Source: an uncultured Paraglaciecola sp. (GTDB lineage Bacteria; Pseudomonadota; Gammaproteobacteria; Enterobacterales; Alteromonadaceae). From it: a stretch of DNA of 62,704 bases. A program made the position numbers and the translations under genes. The stretch is taken from assembly GCF_913058035.1 (NCBI RefSeq), contig NZ_CAJXPA010000007.1, positions 1-62,704 on the forward strand, written 5' to 3'. Positions 46,231-54,995 of the stretch are shown in pieces (within the stretch, counting starts at the first letter, position 1; each line of letters begins with the position of its first letter). The notes under the pieces are model-generated. The model was not told where the DNA came from, ran no database searches, and saw only the letters and a list, made by a program, of their open reading frames with translations.

Positions 46231-47212
46231 TACTTGCTGGCCGAAGACGTGTGCGAAACTCTCGCGGTGTGACATCAGCAAGTGATTTAAACACTTTTGA
46301 GAAAGAACTAATATCTCGATATCCGACACCCATTCCAATTGTTTTAATGCTGTCTTGGGTATTAGCTAAACAGTGCTTTGCGGCTTCAACTCGAAGTCGT
46401 TGTAAATAGCGAGACGGTAGTTCACCTGTTGCTTTTTGAAAGCGGCGAATGAAGGTGCGCTTGCTCATGCCAATTTTTTTGGCGATAGACTGAAGCTCTA
46501 TACTCTCAGTGTAATGCTCATCGAGCCAGTCCTGTGCACGATGGATCCCCAGATCCCTGTGTTGCCTAAAACCAGCGATATTAATCAGGTTTAAATCATA
46601 AATTCTCCGACTATCTGAGCTGATATCTCTAGCTAATCCGGCTACAAGTGAGGAACCACAAAATTTTTCTAGCAGATGTAAACTCAGATCCATTGAGGCA
46701 TTTTGTCCATTAGAGCTGTAGATGCCTTGGTGTTCAACACTTGCTTGATTGGCTTGCCATTGGATATCGGGATAACGCTGTTGAAACTCCCTTAGATGAC
46801 GCCAGTAGGTAGTTGCTCTTCCCCCATTCAATATACCCGCTTCTGCAGCCCAAAAGATGCCGCTATTAATTCCAGCAATGCGCGCACCTTGAGCATATTG
46901 TTTGGCTAGCCAAGGTGGGATTTCAGGGTGTTGCTGTTTAACTTTTTCAAAATCTCCCCAGTAATGGGCAAGTATAATCAGATCATAAGATTGTTCGCCA
47001 ATAACAGCATCACCATGTATCGAATGGCCTCCATACAGCTGCACCGGTTGCGTATCCTCACTGAGTAAGTCGCAATGAAATTGCTGATCTTTTGGTTGGC
47101 GTAAGTTAGCGCTGTGAAATAATTCCAATGAGCCATAAACCGTAGAAGCCCAGGCACCGTTAAATACCAATAGTGCAACTCGCCATTTTGCATCAGGTAT
47201 TATCTCAGACAC
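46205..47212 (-). CDS. GlxA-type AraC-family regulator with DJ-1/PfpI-like domain
   Basis: Two-domain regulator. The N-terminal part (about 10-190) is the class I glutamine-amidotransferase-like fold: VALLVFNGAWASTVYGSLEL, SYDLIILAHYWGD and GARIAGINSGIFWAAEAGIL. In catalytic relatives the elbow is GxCxG; here it is INSG, so the nucleophile Cys is missing and the domain is likely a ligand sensor only. The C-terminal AraC domain has IAKKIGMSKRTFIRRFQKA and IKTIGMGVGYRDISSFSKVF. It is divergent from the acyl-CoA dehydrogenase pair (gap 47213-47359), which makes that pair its likely target. Confidence 0.9.
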   Translation of the reverse strand: MSEIIPDAKWRVALLVFNGAWASTVYGSLELFHSANLRQPKDQQFHCDLLSEDTQPVQLYGGHSIHGDAVIGEQSYDLIILAHYWGDFEKVKQQHPEIPPWLAKQYAQGARIAGINSGIFWAAEAGILNGGRATTYWRHLREFQQRYPDIQWQANQASVEHQGIYSSNGQNASMDLSLHLLEKFCGSSLVAGLARDISSDSRRIYDLNLINIAGFRQHRDLGIHRAQDWLDEHYTESIELQSIAKKIGMSKRTFIRRFQKATGELPSRYLQRLRVEAAKHCLANTQDSIKTIGMGVGYRDISSFSKVFKSLADVTPREFRTRLRPASIRNTSKDD

Positions 47213-47359
47213 GTGAATAAATTCCTCTACTTACATAATTTGGCACATTCACCACATTAAGTGGCATTTTACCCTAAGTACATGGGAATGGAAGGAGCGT
47301 AGAGTATTTACTTACTCGGGGTTAGTCTCGAGTCGAACAATTGATAGAGGAAACACTAA

Positions 47360-48541
47360 GTGGATATTACATTTTCGGCTGAGGAATTGGCCTTTCGAGA
47401 TCAAGTACGTACATTTTTATCCGAGAATTGGACTGAAGATCTAGCGGCGCGAATTAATGCACGAGATGGCGATTATAAGGCCGCACAAATTGAGTGGCAA
47501 AATAGACTCAACGCTAAAGGTTGGCTGGCTCCTGGTTGGCCTGTTGAACACGGTGGTGTTGACTGGTCAGTGACTGAAAACTTTATCTTTGAAACGGAAC
47601 GCTCTTTAGCAGGTATTCCTGATGTGGTGCCATTTGGTTTGAAAATGGTCGCACCTGTTATTTATGACTTTGGCAATGACGAACAGAAAAAGCGCTTCTT
47701 ACCGCGTATTTTAAAGAACGAAGACTGGTGGTGTCAGGGTTATTCAGAACCCGGTGCCGGCTCAGATTTGGCCGCATTAAAAACTAAAGCGGAATTGGAT
47801 GGCGATGATTACATCGTCACAGGTGCCAAGATTTGGACTACTTACGCACAATATTCTGATTGGATTTTCTGCTTGGTTCGAACTGACTCTTCTGGCAAGC
47901 GTCAAGATGGCATTACCTTCTTGTTGATTGACATGAGTAGTCCTGGTGTTTCGGTTAATAAGATTTCTTCTATTGATGATCACCATAGTCTTAATGAAGT
48001 TGTTTTTGACAATGTACGTGTTCCTACAGCAAATCGCATTGGTGAGGAAGGGAAGGGCTGGACTTATGCCAAGGCTTTATTGGCTCACGAACGAACTTCT
48101 ATAGCAGCTGTTGCTGATTCCAAGCGTAAACTTCGCGAGCTACGGGATTTACTTGCTCAAGAAGTGAGCGGTGGACGTCCTCTTAGCGAAGATACCCATT
48201 TCCAGAATCGTCTTTCTAATACTGAAATTGAACTGATGGCCCTAGAATATACAGAGTTACGTGTACTGGCTTCAACAGCAGACGGCAAAGGACCAGGCGT
48301 TGAGTCTTCATTGCTAAAAATCAAAGGAACTGAGATTCAACAAGCGATACAGCAGATGTACATGGATTTAGCCGGATACTACAGTGGTGTGATCCACGGT
48401 GAAGACACTGAAGACACCATTGGCCACGCTTTTGGACACTCAGCGAGACAAGCTTATATGTATGGGCGAGCAGCCACGATTTACGGTGGTTCAAACGAAG
48501 TACAGAAAAATATTACCGCTAAATACGTATTGGGTCTTTAA
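47360..48541 (+). CDS. Acyl-CoA dehydrogenase, PimC-like (first of a pair)
   Basis: FAD-dependent acyl-CoA dehydrogenase, 393 residues. Seen: WLAPGWPVEHGGVDWSVTEN, CQGYSEPGAGSDLAALKTKA, GAKIWTTYAQYSDWIFCLVR, EEGKGWTYAKALLAHERTSI and the C-terminal ATIYGGSNEVQKNITAKYVL. This matches the pimeloyl-CoA dehydrogenase large subunit PimC and related heteromeric dehydrogenases. The position that holds the catalytic Glu in ordinary enzymes (YEGT) is Gly here (YGGS), so the base must come from elsewhere. GTG start, with GAGGAAACA upstream. The second dehydrogenase begins two bases after the stop. The substrate may be a dicarboxylic or branched acyl-CoA. Confidence 0.9.
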   Translation: MDITFSAEELAFRDQVRTFLSENWTEDLAARINARDGDYKAAQIEWQNRLNAKGWLAPGWPVEHGGVDWSVTENFIFETERSLAGIPDVVPFGLKMVAPVIYDFGNDEQKKRFLPRILKNEDWWCQGYSEPGAGSDLAALKTKAELDGDDYIVTGAKIWTTYAQYSDWIFCLVRTDSSGKRQDGITFLLIDMSSPGVSVNKISSIDDHHSLNEVVFDNVRVPTANRIGEEGKGWTYAKALLAHERTSIAAVADSKRKLRELRDLLAQEVSGGRPLSEDTHFQNRLSNTEIELMALEYTELRVLASTADGKGPGVESSLLKIKGTEIQQAIQQMYMDLAGYYSGVIHGEDTEDTIGHAFGHSARQAYMYGRAATIYGGSNEVQKNITAKYVLGL

Positions 48542-48543
48542 CT

Positions 48544-49683
48544 ATGAATTTTAATTTATCCGAAGAACAAAATATGCTCAAAGACAGCGTCGCGCGCTTT
48601 GTGCGAGACGAATATGACTTTGATAGCCGCCGCGCTAATGCCTCGAGTGAGTTAGGCTTTAACCCTGCTAACTGGCAAATGTTTGCTGAACTTGGTTGGC
48701 TTTCCATTCCTTTCGACGAAGCCCATGGCGGTTTTGGCGGCGGTGCCACTGAAGTGATGGCAGTGATGGAAGAGATGGGTAAAGGTTTAGTGGTTGAGCC
48801 ATTTGTCGCTACAGTATTAATGTTTGGTGGCTTGCTAAATAAAAGCGGTAACGCTGCCTTACAAGATGCCAATATTGAAAAAATCATAGACGGCTCACTG
48901 CAAGGTTCATTTGCCTACTTAGAACGTCAAAGCCGTTTTGAATTGGCCGACGTGAAAACCCAAGCTAAACGTGACGGAGCAGATTTTGTCCTTAACGGCG
49001 AAAAGACAGTGGTGTCTAATGGCATGGCCGCCAATAAAGTGGTGGTATCAGCGAGAACTTCAGGTGAACAGTGTGATGAAGCGGGTATTACACTGTTTCT
49101 GATTGACACTGACGCACCGGGCGTAGAGCGTACTTCTTACCGCCTGATGGATGGACAACTAGTTGCAAACATCAAGCTCACCGATGTACGTGTTGCTGCG
49201 GATCACGTTTTAGGTGAAGTTGATAACGGCTTCACACTGATTGAAGCAGTGGTGGGTGACGTCATTATCGCTTTGTGTGCAGAAGCCATGGGCATTATGC
49301 AAAAACTCAACACCACCACGATTGAATACACCAAAACACGTAAACAATTTGGTGTGGCTATTAGTAGCTTTCAGGCATTGCAGCATCGCATGGTTGATAT
49401 GTTTATGGCCGGTGAACAAGCGAAGTCAATTTTGTACCGTGCAGTATGTGCAGCAGAAAGTGGTGCAGAGGATTTGCCCAAAAACATTGCAGCGTTAAAA
49501 GTGATGATTGGTCGTAATGGAAAATTGATTGGCGATGAAGCCATTCAATTACACGGCGGCATGGGTTTGACAGACGAGCTTAATGTAGGTCATTTCGTTA
49601 AGCGTTTGATGATGATCAATACCACTTTTGGTGATGCTGATTTTCAACAGAAAAAGTTTAACCGACTAACTTATTCAGACTAA
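48544..49683 (+). CDS. Acyl-CoA dehydrogenase, PimD-like (second of a pair)
   Basis: Second subunit-like acyl-CoA dehydrogenase, 379 residues, resembling the pimeloyl-CoA dehydrogenase small subunit PimD. Seen: MNFNLSEEQNMLKDSVARFV, GWLSIPFDEAHGGFGGGATE, MEEMGKGLVVEPFVATVLMF, NGEKTVVSNGMAANKVVVSA and QLHGGMGLTDELNVGHFVKR. No YEGT catalytic Glu is visible at the usual C-terminal place. It is coupled to the first dehydrogenase by a two-base gap, as expected for a heteromer. A hairpin follows at 49731. Confidence 0.9.
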   Translation: MNFNLSEEQNMLKDSVARFVRDEYDFDSRRANASSELGFNPANWQMFAELGWLSIPFDEAHGGFGGGATEVMAVMEEMGKGLVVEPFVATVLMFGGLLNKSGNAALQDANIEKIIDGSLQGSFAYLERQSRFELADVKTQAKRDGADFVLNGEKTVVSNGMAANKVVVSARTSGEQCDEAGITLFLIDTDAPGVERTSYRLMDGQLVANIKLTDVRVAADHVLGEVDNGFTLIEAVVGDVIIALCAEAMGIMQKLNTTTIEYTKTRKQFGVAISSFQALQHRMVDMFMAGEQAKSILYRAVCAAESGAEDLPKNIAALKVMIGRNGKLIGDEAIQLHGGMGLTDELNVGHFVKRLMMINTTFGDADFQQKKFNRLTYSD

Positions 49684-50219
49684 TCAAGTATTTAATTTTA
49701 TAAAAACGTATAAACGTTAATCCAAGCTCTAATGAGATGGTCATTCAAATTTGATCGTCTCATTTACTTAATTCACCTCACCTCAAATATTTATTACCTA
49801 ATTTCAACTTCTTATTATTCCACTATATCTTCCAAAATAAATCTACCTATTATCAAGACTCCGGCTATATGGTGAGTTATTTGATGAGTTGTTCAAGAAC
49901 CTATCTAAAGCCCAGATAAAAACCTTGACTAGATTGTTAAAATAGAAGCATTTTCCAACCTGTCGCAGTTTTGGTCCAAGCTAACTTAATCCTTAGAGTA
50001 CAAAAATCGATACGTGTTATATAAGATACGTTTTCTGAGGAGCGCTTTAATTCTCAATCTATTTTTATGGGGACTGATATCGCTTATTTAAGGTTCTAAG
50101 TTATAGATGTATAGCTTCAAACCCGAATGGTTTGACGAAATAAAATTCATCATTTTCTTGCATCAAACCCACTAATTAGTAACCTATGCATAATAGCCCA
50201 CGCAAATTTTGGAGTTCAT
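49684..50219. other. Intergenic region, pimD-like gene to GH16 gene
   Basis: About 540 A/T-rich bases without a coding-like frame, apart from the hairpin at 49731-49764. GGAG at 50211-50214 is the ribosome binding site of the GH16 gene. Confidence 0.4.
49731..49764 (+). terminator. Candidate terminator hairpin after the acyl-CoA dehydrogenase pair
   Basis: Arms AATGAGATGGTCA and TGATCGTCTCATT pair over 13 positions with two G-T wobbles, around the loop TTCAAATT. It lies about 50 bases after the stop. The T-tail is weak (TACTTA). Confidence 0.5.
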
Positions 50220-51080
50220 ATGAATAATATCTTGACCATCATCACGCTAGCAGTTTTCGTCTCTGGCTGCTCCCAAACCGCACTAGAAGAGCCCGTTCAA
50301 AAAAGGCAGGACGCTATCGTGAGTGGTTGGCAAGTAGACTTCTTAGATGAGTTTGATACATTTAATCCAGCAAATTGGCAAGATCAAATGATATGGGTGA
50401 ATAACGAAGATCAATGTTATGTACCAGATAATCAGTTTGATACTCGGGAAGTCAGCAATGGAACGTTAAAAATACGTGTGATTGACCTGGGTGAAAAACG
50501 TCCTTGTGATAATCTCAACAAACAGGGTCAACAACATCACGATACACAATACGTGGCTGGTCGAATTGCCTCAAAAAACCGCAAAGAATTTATTAAAGGT
50601 AAATGGACAGCTAGATTGAAAGTGGAAGATAGTGGTCAATCTGGCATGTTTCCAGCGTGGTGGTTGCTCGGCGCATTGAACAATGAACCTCCCGTGCAAG
50701 AAGCCAATGAAACGGTATGCTGGCCGATGACAGGATCAGGTGAAATCGATATTTTTGAACATCACAGTGATGGTGGACGAGACCATTATGCAGCCCGTGC
50801 AATTACAAGCCTAGGCTACTGTGATGGTGGTGATTGGCAGGCCCTCATGTTGGTGCAAGCCGCTAACCTGGGTGAATACCATGATTACTCAGTCGAATTG
50901 GTTGGTAATAACATTGTTTTCCGCCTTGATGGAGTAGAAGTGTACCGTAACAATAAGGATGAGGACCAGTTCCCTGAGCCGTTATTCGCTATCCTAAATT
51001 TTGCAAAGATAAACGACTCCCCCATGACTCAAAACTGGACTATGGAAGTAGATTGGGTCAAACACGAAGTCTGGAAATAA
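50220..51080 (+). CDS. Glycoside hydrolase family 16 lipoprotein
   Basis: Secreted beta-glucanase-like enzyme. The N-terminus MNNILTIITLAVFVSGCSQT has a good lipobox (VSGC), so the protein is lipid-anchored. The GH16 catalytic motif ExDxxE appears as GSGEIDIFEHH (Glu about residues 175 and 180), with FLDEFDTFNPANWQDQMIWV at the start of the jelly roll, AGRIASKNRKEFIKGKWTAR, and FRLDGVEVYRNN and AILNFAKIN at the end. The length of 286 residues is compact, with no extra binding modules. Likely substrates are laminarin-type beta-1,3-glucans or other marine polysaccharides; specificity cannot be read. No polysaccharide-utilisation partners are adjacent. Confidence 0.92.
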   Translation: MNNILTIITLAVFVSGCSQTALEEPVQKRQDAIVSGWQVDFLDEFDTFNPANWQDQMIWVNNEDQCYVPDNQFDTREVSNGTLKIRVIDLGEKRPCDNLNKQGQQHHDTQYVAGRIASKNRKEFIKGKWTARLKVEDSGQSGMFPAWWLLGALNNEPPVQEANETVCWPMTGSGEIDIFEHHSDGGRDHYAARAITSLGYCDGGDWQALMLVQAANLGEYHDYSVELVGNNIVFRLDGVEVYRNNKDEDQFPEPLFAILNFAKINDSPMTQNWTMEVDWVKHEVWK

Positions 51081-51433
51081 ACAAACTGCTTTTAGTTGCC
51101 TGAAGTTTTGCTGTTAAGTAATTCATTTAGATCTTTCATTACTAGATTCAGAATACAGCATTGATTTACACAACCTTAGATAGATATTTTAGTGGTAATT
51201 GGCCCAATTTAAAATTGCTCTATTATATGGATGCGATAAATTAAATGTTATTGCGGCTCAACTTTATTAATTAAAATAGTAAATTATATATCTTTAAAAT
51301 TGTAGAGAATATTAACCTGAACCGACTACCGAGATTCAACAAATATGGTATCAAAGTAAATATTGAGCGACGCTGCTATATGCCATAAGCGCTATTAACA
51401 GCCATTAAAACGAGTTTTAAAAAGGGATATCGC
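51081..51433. promoter_or_regulatory. Intergenic region upstream of the SulP gene
   Basis: About 350 A/T-rich bases. Near the right edge lies a 7-bp-arm palindrome, TTAAAAC-GA-GTTTTAA (51405-51420), only 13 bases before the TTG start. AAAAGGGAT (51420-51428) is the probable ribosome binding site. Nothing coding is seen. Confidence 0.4.
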
Positions 51434-53098
51434 TTGAAAATTTTTAACACCATTAACCGAAAAAGCTTAAAAGGGGATATTTTAGGTGGCTTAACGGCTG
51501 CTATTGTATCTTTACCTTTGGCACTCGCATTTGGTTTAGCCTCAGGTGCAGGGCCAGAAGCAGGTCTGTATGGGGCTATTATTATTGGTTTTTTTGCGGC
51601 GCTATTTGGTGGCACTCCTACACTAATATCTGAGCCGACAGGCCCTATGACTGTGATTATGGCCGCAGTCGTGACGGCGATGGTTGCGCGCTACCCTGAA
51701 ACCGGTTTAGCGATGGCTTTTACGGTGGTTATGATTGCGGGGGTCACCCAAATACTATTTGGCGTATTGAAGTTAGGTAAATACATTACCTTGATGCCCT
51801 ATAGCGTGATCAGCGGCTTTATGTCAGGCATTGGTTGTATACTTATTATCATACAGTTTGCACCTGCGGTAGGAGTCACAGCCCCATCTGGCGGCGTTAC
51901 CGGAGCAATAATCGCTTTCCCTGATACCTTAAGTAATATCAGTATTACGGAGTTGGGAATGGCGCTAGGTACGCTGCTATTAATATTATTTACACCCCGT
52001 AGAATTAAACAATGGGTACCACCACAATTGATTGCGCTGGTGGTTATTTCGTTAGTTTCGGTCTTTATATTGACCGATCCTGATATCAAACGTATCGGCG
52101 AGATTGACGTTAGCTTGCCTTCATTAGTATTCCCTACTTTTACCCCTGAATTATTACAAACTATGATACTAGATGGCATTGTGCTGGGTATGCTGGGTTG
52201 TATTGATTCGATGTTAACGTCAGTCATTGCCGACAATCTCACGCGCAGTGAGCACAAATCAGATAAAGAACTGATTGGCCAAGGCTTAGGTAATTTATTC
52301 TCCGGTTTGTTTGGTGGTTTGCCAGGCGCAGGTGCCACCATGGGGACGGTGGTAAATATCCAAACCGGAGCCAAATCGGCCTTGTCAGGTCTTATCCGTG
52401 TGTTCATATTAACTGTAGCTGTATTTGGTGCATCTGGTCTCATCTCGGTTATTCCTATCGCTGTGCTGGCCGGCATCGCTATCAAAGTGGGCATAGATAT
52501 TCTGGATTGGAGCTTTATTAAACGCGCCCATAAAACATCCAAACAAACCAGTTACATCATGTACGCGGTATTACTGCTGACAGTCTTTGTTGATTTGGTC
52601 GTTGCCGTAGGGATTGGGGTATTTATTGCGAATATTATTACGATTGAAAAGCTCAGTGCATCACAAGCCAAAAATATTAAAGCGATAAGTGATGTTGACG
52701 GTCGATTACCCCTCAATAAAGAGCAACGCTCGCTGCTGAATAAAGCCCAAGGGCAAATCTTATATTTTTATTTAAGTGGGACTATGATTTTTGGCGTATC
52801 CAAAGCCCTCTCCAGAGAGCTTGGAAGTTTGGGTGATCACCATGCTTTAATTGTAGATTTAAGTGATGTTTCTTTTTTAGATGACACTATCGCTCTGACT
52901 ATCGAAAATTTGATAAAAGACGCACAAGAACTCGATAAACAAGTGGTGATGCTGGTGAATAAGCCCCGCACCAAAGATAAACTTATGCACTTGGGTTTTG
53001 AAACCCTACTGACGGATGCAGACTTTGTATATGACCGTACCCAAGCGTTAACTTTAGCTCATCAAAAACTTCACAATGCTGGTGTTTTAATTGATTGA
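51434..53098 (+). CDS. SulP-family anion transporter with STAS domain
   Basis: Inner-membrane transporter of the SLC26/SulP family (sulfate, bicarbonate or related anions). The first half has the signature GDILGGLTAAIVSLPLALAF and GLASGAGPEAGLYGAIIIGF with FGGTPTLISEPTGPM. Further helices follow, with GMLGCIDSMLTSVIADNLTR and GQGLGNLFSGLFGGLPGAGA. A cytoplasmic STAS domain occupies about 430-545 (LYFYLSGTMIFGVSKALS, HALIVDLSDVSFLDDTIALT). The length of 554 residues fits. Start TTG at 51434. The substrate is open. Carbonic anhydrase or sulfate genes are not adjacent. Confidence 0.93.
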   Translation: MKIFNTINRKSLKGDILGGLTAAIVSLPLALAFGLASGAGPEAGLYGAIIIGFFAALFGGTPTLISEPTGPMTVIMAAVVTAMVARYPETGLAMAFTVVMIAGVTQILFGVLKLGKYITLMPYSVISGFMSGIGCILIIIQFAPAVGVTAPSGGVTGAIIAFPDTLSNISITELGMALGTLLLILFTPRRIKQWVPPQLIALVVISLVSVFILTDPDIKRIGEIDVSLPSLVFPTFTPELLQTMILDGIVLGMLGCIDSMLTSVIADNLTRSEHKSDKELIGQGLGNLFSGLFGGLPGAGATMGTVVNIQTGAKSALSGLIRVFILTVAVFGASGLISVIPIAVLAGIAIKVGIDILDWSFIKRAHKTSKQTSYIMYAVLLLTVFVDLVVAVGIGVFIANIITIEKLSASQAKNIKAISDVDGRLPLNKEQRSLLNKAQGQILYFYLSGTMIFGVSKALSRELGSLGDHHALIVDLSDVSFLDDTIALTIENLIKDAQELDKQVVMLVNKPRTKDKLMHLGFETLLTDADFVYDRTQALTLAHQKLHNAGVLID

Positions 53099-53132
53099 GC
53101 TAGGTAACCTGAACTCGGGATAAGCCATACCG

Positions 53133-53152
53133 TTCAGTTCAGTTCAGTTCAG
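53133..53152. repeat. Pentanucleotide tandem repeat (TTCAG x4)
   Basis: Four perfect copies of TTCAG, 35 bases after the SulP stop. It is non-coding. It mirrors the CTTCA repeat after the SDR gene at 15528. Confidence 0.8.
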
Positions 53153-53554
53153 CTATTACTGCGATTGTCTACGTTAAACCTGCTGTACGGGCATATTAAA
53201 GTTTGAAACTGAAACCTCATGAAACCCGCGATTTTGTGTATTTAGTTTTAGCCCAAACTATGTAATGTTTGTAACTAGGAAAAGCCAAAGTTTACACTCT
53301 ATAAAAATTCGACGAATTAATGATTGAAACTCAGGCTTGCCTAATAAACTGACTGACGGCTATGAGCGAATTGCCGCCGTTCGTTCTCACTATCTTTTAG
53401 GTCTGGTTCCAGCAAACCGTAGACCTACATTCTCCCTATTTCATTGGGAGTCAGATTTCTTCCTTTTTATTTCTAAAGATATGAGGTTTCAGCATTGATA
53501 GAAAAATCTCATCAATTTTGGTGAGTATGGTTTGATATACCTATGTATGCTTTA
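53153..53554. other. Non-coding region upstream of the padR operon
   Basis: About 400 bases between the TTCAG repeat and the padR operators, with no coding-like frame. TGAGCGAATTGCCGCCGTTC near 53363 looks like a dispersed intergenic element but is not repeated in this window. Confidence 0.35.
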
Positions 53555-53613
53555 AAATTACTACAATGTAGTAATTTGCTTTGCAAAGTCCACCTTTAAA
53601 AACTACATTGTAG
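53555..53613. promoter_or_regulatory. Two operator-like palindromes upstream of padR
   Basis: Site 1 (53555-53577) has 11-base perfect arms around one base: AAATTACTACA-A-TGTAGTAATTT. Site 2 (53603-53613) keeps the core CTACA-T-TGTAG. The centres are 42 bases apart, about four helical turns, and site 2 ends 19 bases before the padR ATG. Shared core and spacing suggest cooperative binding by the PadR protein to repress its own operon. Confidence 0.7.
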
Positions 53614-53632
53614 GAAATCTTAGGAGGTAATT

Positions 53633-53977
53633 ATGAACCAAAAAACGTTAGGTGAATTTGAACACATAGTATTGCTCGCATTGTTGCGATTAGAATCCAA
53701 TGCATATGGTGCAGCTATTCGTCAGCTTTTACAGGCTGAGATAGACAGAGATGTTGCGCTAGGTGCTTTGTACTCAACTCTAGAGCGAATGGAGAAAAAA
53801 AGCTTGGTCGTGTCTAAACTTGGAGAGTCAACAGCTCAGCGGGGTGGTAGACCTAAACGCTTTTTTTCTGTGACTGCCGAAGGTAAAACAGCACTTAAAC
53901 ACGCTAAGCGAGCCATGGATAGCATGTGGCAAGGCGTTGTACTTACAGTAGGAGGTGAGATTCATGAACAGTACTAA
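53633..53977 (+). CDS. PadR-family transcriptional regulator
   Basis: Small winged-helix repressor. Seen: LGEFEHIVLLALLRLESNAY, GAAIRQLLQAEI, the recognition-helix region VALGALYSTLERMEKKSLVV, and the wing KLGESTAQRGGRPKRFFSVTAEGK. This is the PadR-s1-like form of 114 residues, without a long C-terminal dimerisation helix. A strong ribosome binding site TAGGAGG lies upstream. Two palindromes upstream suggest autoregulation. The next gene overlaps it by 14 bases. PadR/permease-type pairs of this layout are common in bacteria. Confidence 0.92.
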   Translation: MNQKTLGEFEHIVLLALLRLESNAYGAAIRQLLQAEIDRDVALGALYSTLERMEKKSLVVSKLGESTAQRGGRPKRFFSVTAEGKTALKHAKRAMDSMWQGVVLTVGGEIHEQY

Positions 53978-54665
53978 TTCAACTGAAGAACAAAGCACTT
54001 CAATGCTCAGGGTAGCTACGTGGTTATTGTCTCGATTAGCAAATCCTATATACCGTGACGTACTTATTGGTGATATGGCAGAAGAATACACCGAGCGTCA
54101 ACAAACTAATCAAGAGTCAACCAACTGGCTACTACGACAAACAGCATTGGCAATTTGGGATGGACAAAACGCGATGGTGAAAACAACAGGTTTTGTAAAA
54201 GTATTGAGTATTGTTTTATGTGTGCTGACGTTACCAACGATTACCTTTTTCGTTGGTTGGTTATCAAACATGCGGGAGCCTTCAGAGCAGCTATGGCAGC
54301 TTTTGATGGCGGGTGAAGTACATTCCATATTGTTTAATGCCGAATATTGGAGAATTGTATGGAATGAGAGCGGCATATCTCACCTTGAACTTGCAATGTT
54401 TATCAATATCCCATCCATTCTTTGGGCAATGCTGTTCGCTGGTTCGGCTTATTTATTTTTGAAAAAATCTAACCCGTCGGTCTGGGTATTTAGCGCTTTT
54501 GCCTTGGCCTATATGTTGTTGCCTTACCTTTTTGGATATACGTTGATCAATTCAGTAGATCCTGTTCCCCAAATAGTGGGACCGATTCTGGCCTTTATGA
54601 TGTTGGCTCCATTTTTCACTTTACCTTTGTATGTTTGCTTTTTGTTTAGGCAGTTTTCAAAGTAA
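53964..54665 (+). CDS. Membrane protein with permease-prefix-like N-terminus, PadR partner
   Basis: Inner-membrane protein of about 233 residues. The soluble N-terminus (LLSRLANPIYRDVLIGDMAEE, YTERQQTN, NWLLRQTALAIW) resembles the permease prefix domain that precedes MacB/FtsX-type transporters and is usually controlled by a PadR repressor. After it come four predicted membrane helices (VLSIVLCVLTLPTITFFVGW, AMFINIPSILWAMLFAGSAY, WVFSAFALAYMLLPYLFGYT, VGPILAFMMLAPFFTLPLYV). The FtsX/MacB permease domain itself is absent. I take the ATG at 53964, preceded by AGGAGGTGAG. The function is unknown. Confidence 0.75.
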   Translation: MNSTNSTEEQSTSMLRVATWLLSRLANPIYRDVLIGDMAEEYTERQQTNQESTNWLLRQTALAIWDGQNAMVKTTGFVKVLSIVLCVLTLPTITFFVGWLSNMREPSEQLWQLLMAGEVHSILFNAEYWRIVWNESGISHLELAMFINIPSILWAMLFAGSAYLFLKKSNPSVWVFSAFALAYMLLPYLFGYTLINSVDPVPQIVGPILAFMMLAPFFTLPLYVCFLFRQFSK

Positions 54666-54684
54666 AACTATTTATTGACCAATA

Positions 54685-54710
54685 AAAAAGCTGGTAGATG
54701 CCAGCTTTTT
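54685..54710 (+). terminator. Rho-independent terminator of the padR operon
   Basis: Perfect 10-bp stem AAAAAGCTGG / CCAGCTTTTT with the loop TAGATG, ending in a T-run, 20 bases after the membrane protein stop. Confidence 0.9.
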
Positions 54711-54884
54711 CTGCATTTTCAAGATCCATAGTAATTTACTGTTTAATGTCAGCAACAAGTCCAAAGTGACATTTCATATGGGAGCTAGCGAAGGTCAGCT
54801 AATGGCACATTTGCGACGCACAGCGATTGTCTCCAATGAGCATTCACCGGACAGTCAGCCCTATTTATTCCAACCATTGAATAT

Positions 54885-54995
54885 GCATTGGTGATCCAAA
54901 AGATACTCAGCCACCTGAATACAAAGAATGATGAAGTCGTCTTATCTAGTCCTCCACAAAGTCGAGCTCCGCCTCAGATAAGTCTGTTTGAATAA
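54885..54995 (+). pseudogene. IS91-like transposase C-terminal scrap
   Basis: One frame reads ALVIQKILSHLNTKNDEVVL then SSPPQSRAPPQISLFE and a stop. The pattern (VIxKILxHL, then RAPPxxxLF near the end) matches the C-terminus of IS91-type transposases as I remember them. No upstream part survives in any frame beyond a few residues. It stands between the padR operon and the ice-binding gene and marks past insertion activity there. Confidence 0.45.

Noticed and set aside
51799..52542. 247-codon frame on the minus strand inside the SulP gene
   Set aside because: It lies wholly antisense to a clear transporter gene, has no family pattern, and is rich in Ser/Pro/Thr as expected from a shadow frame.
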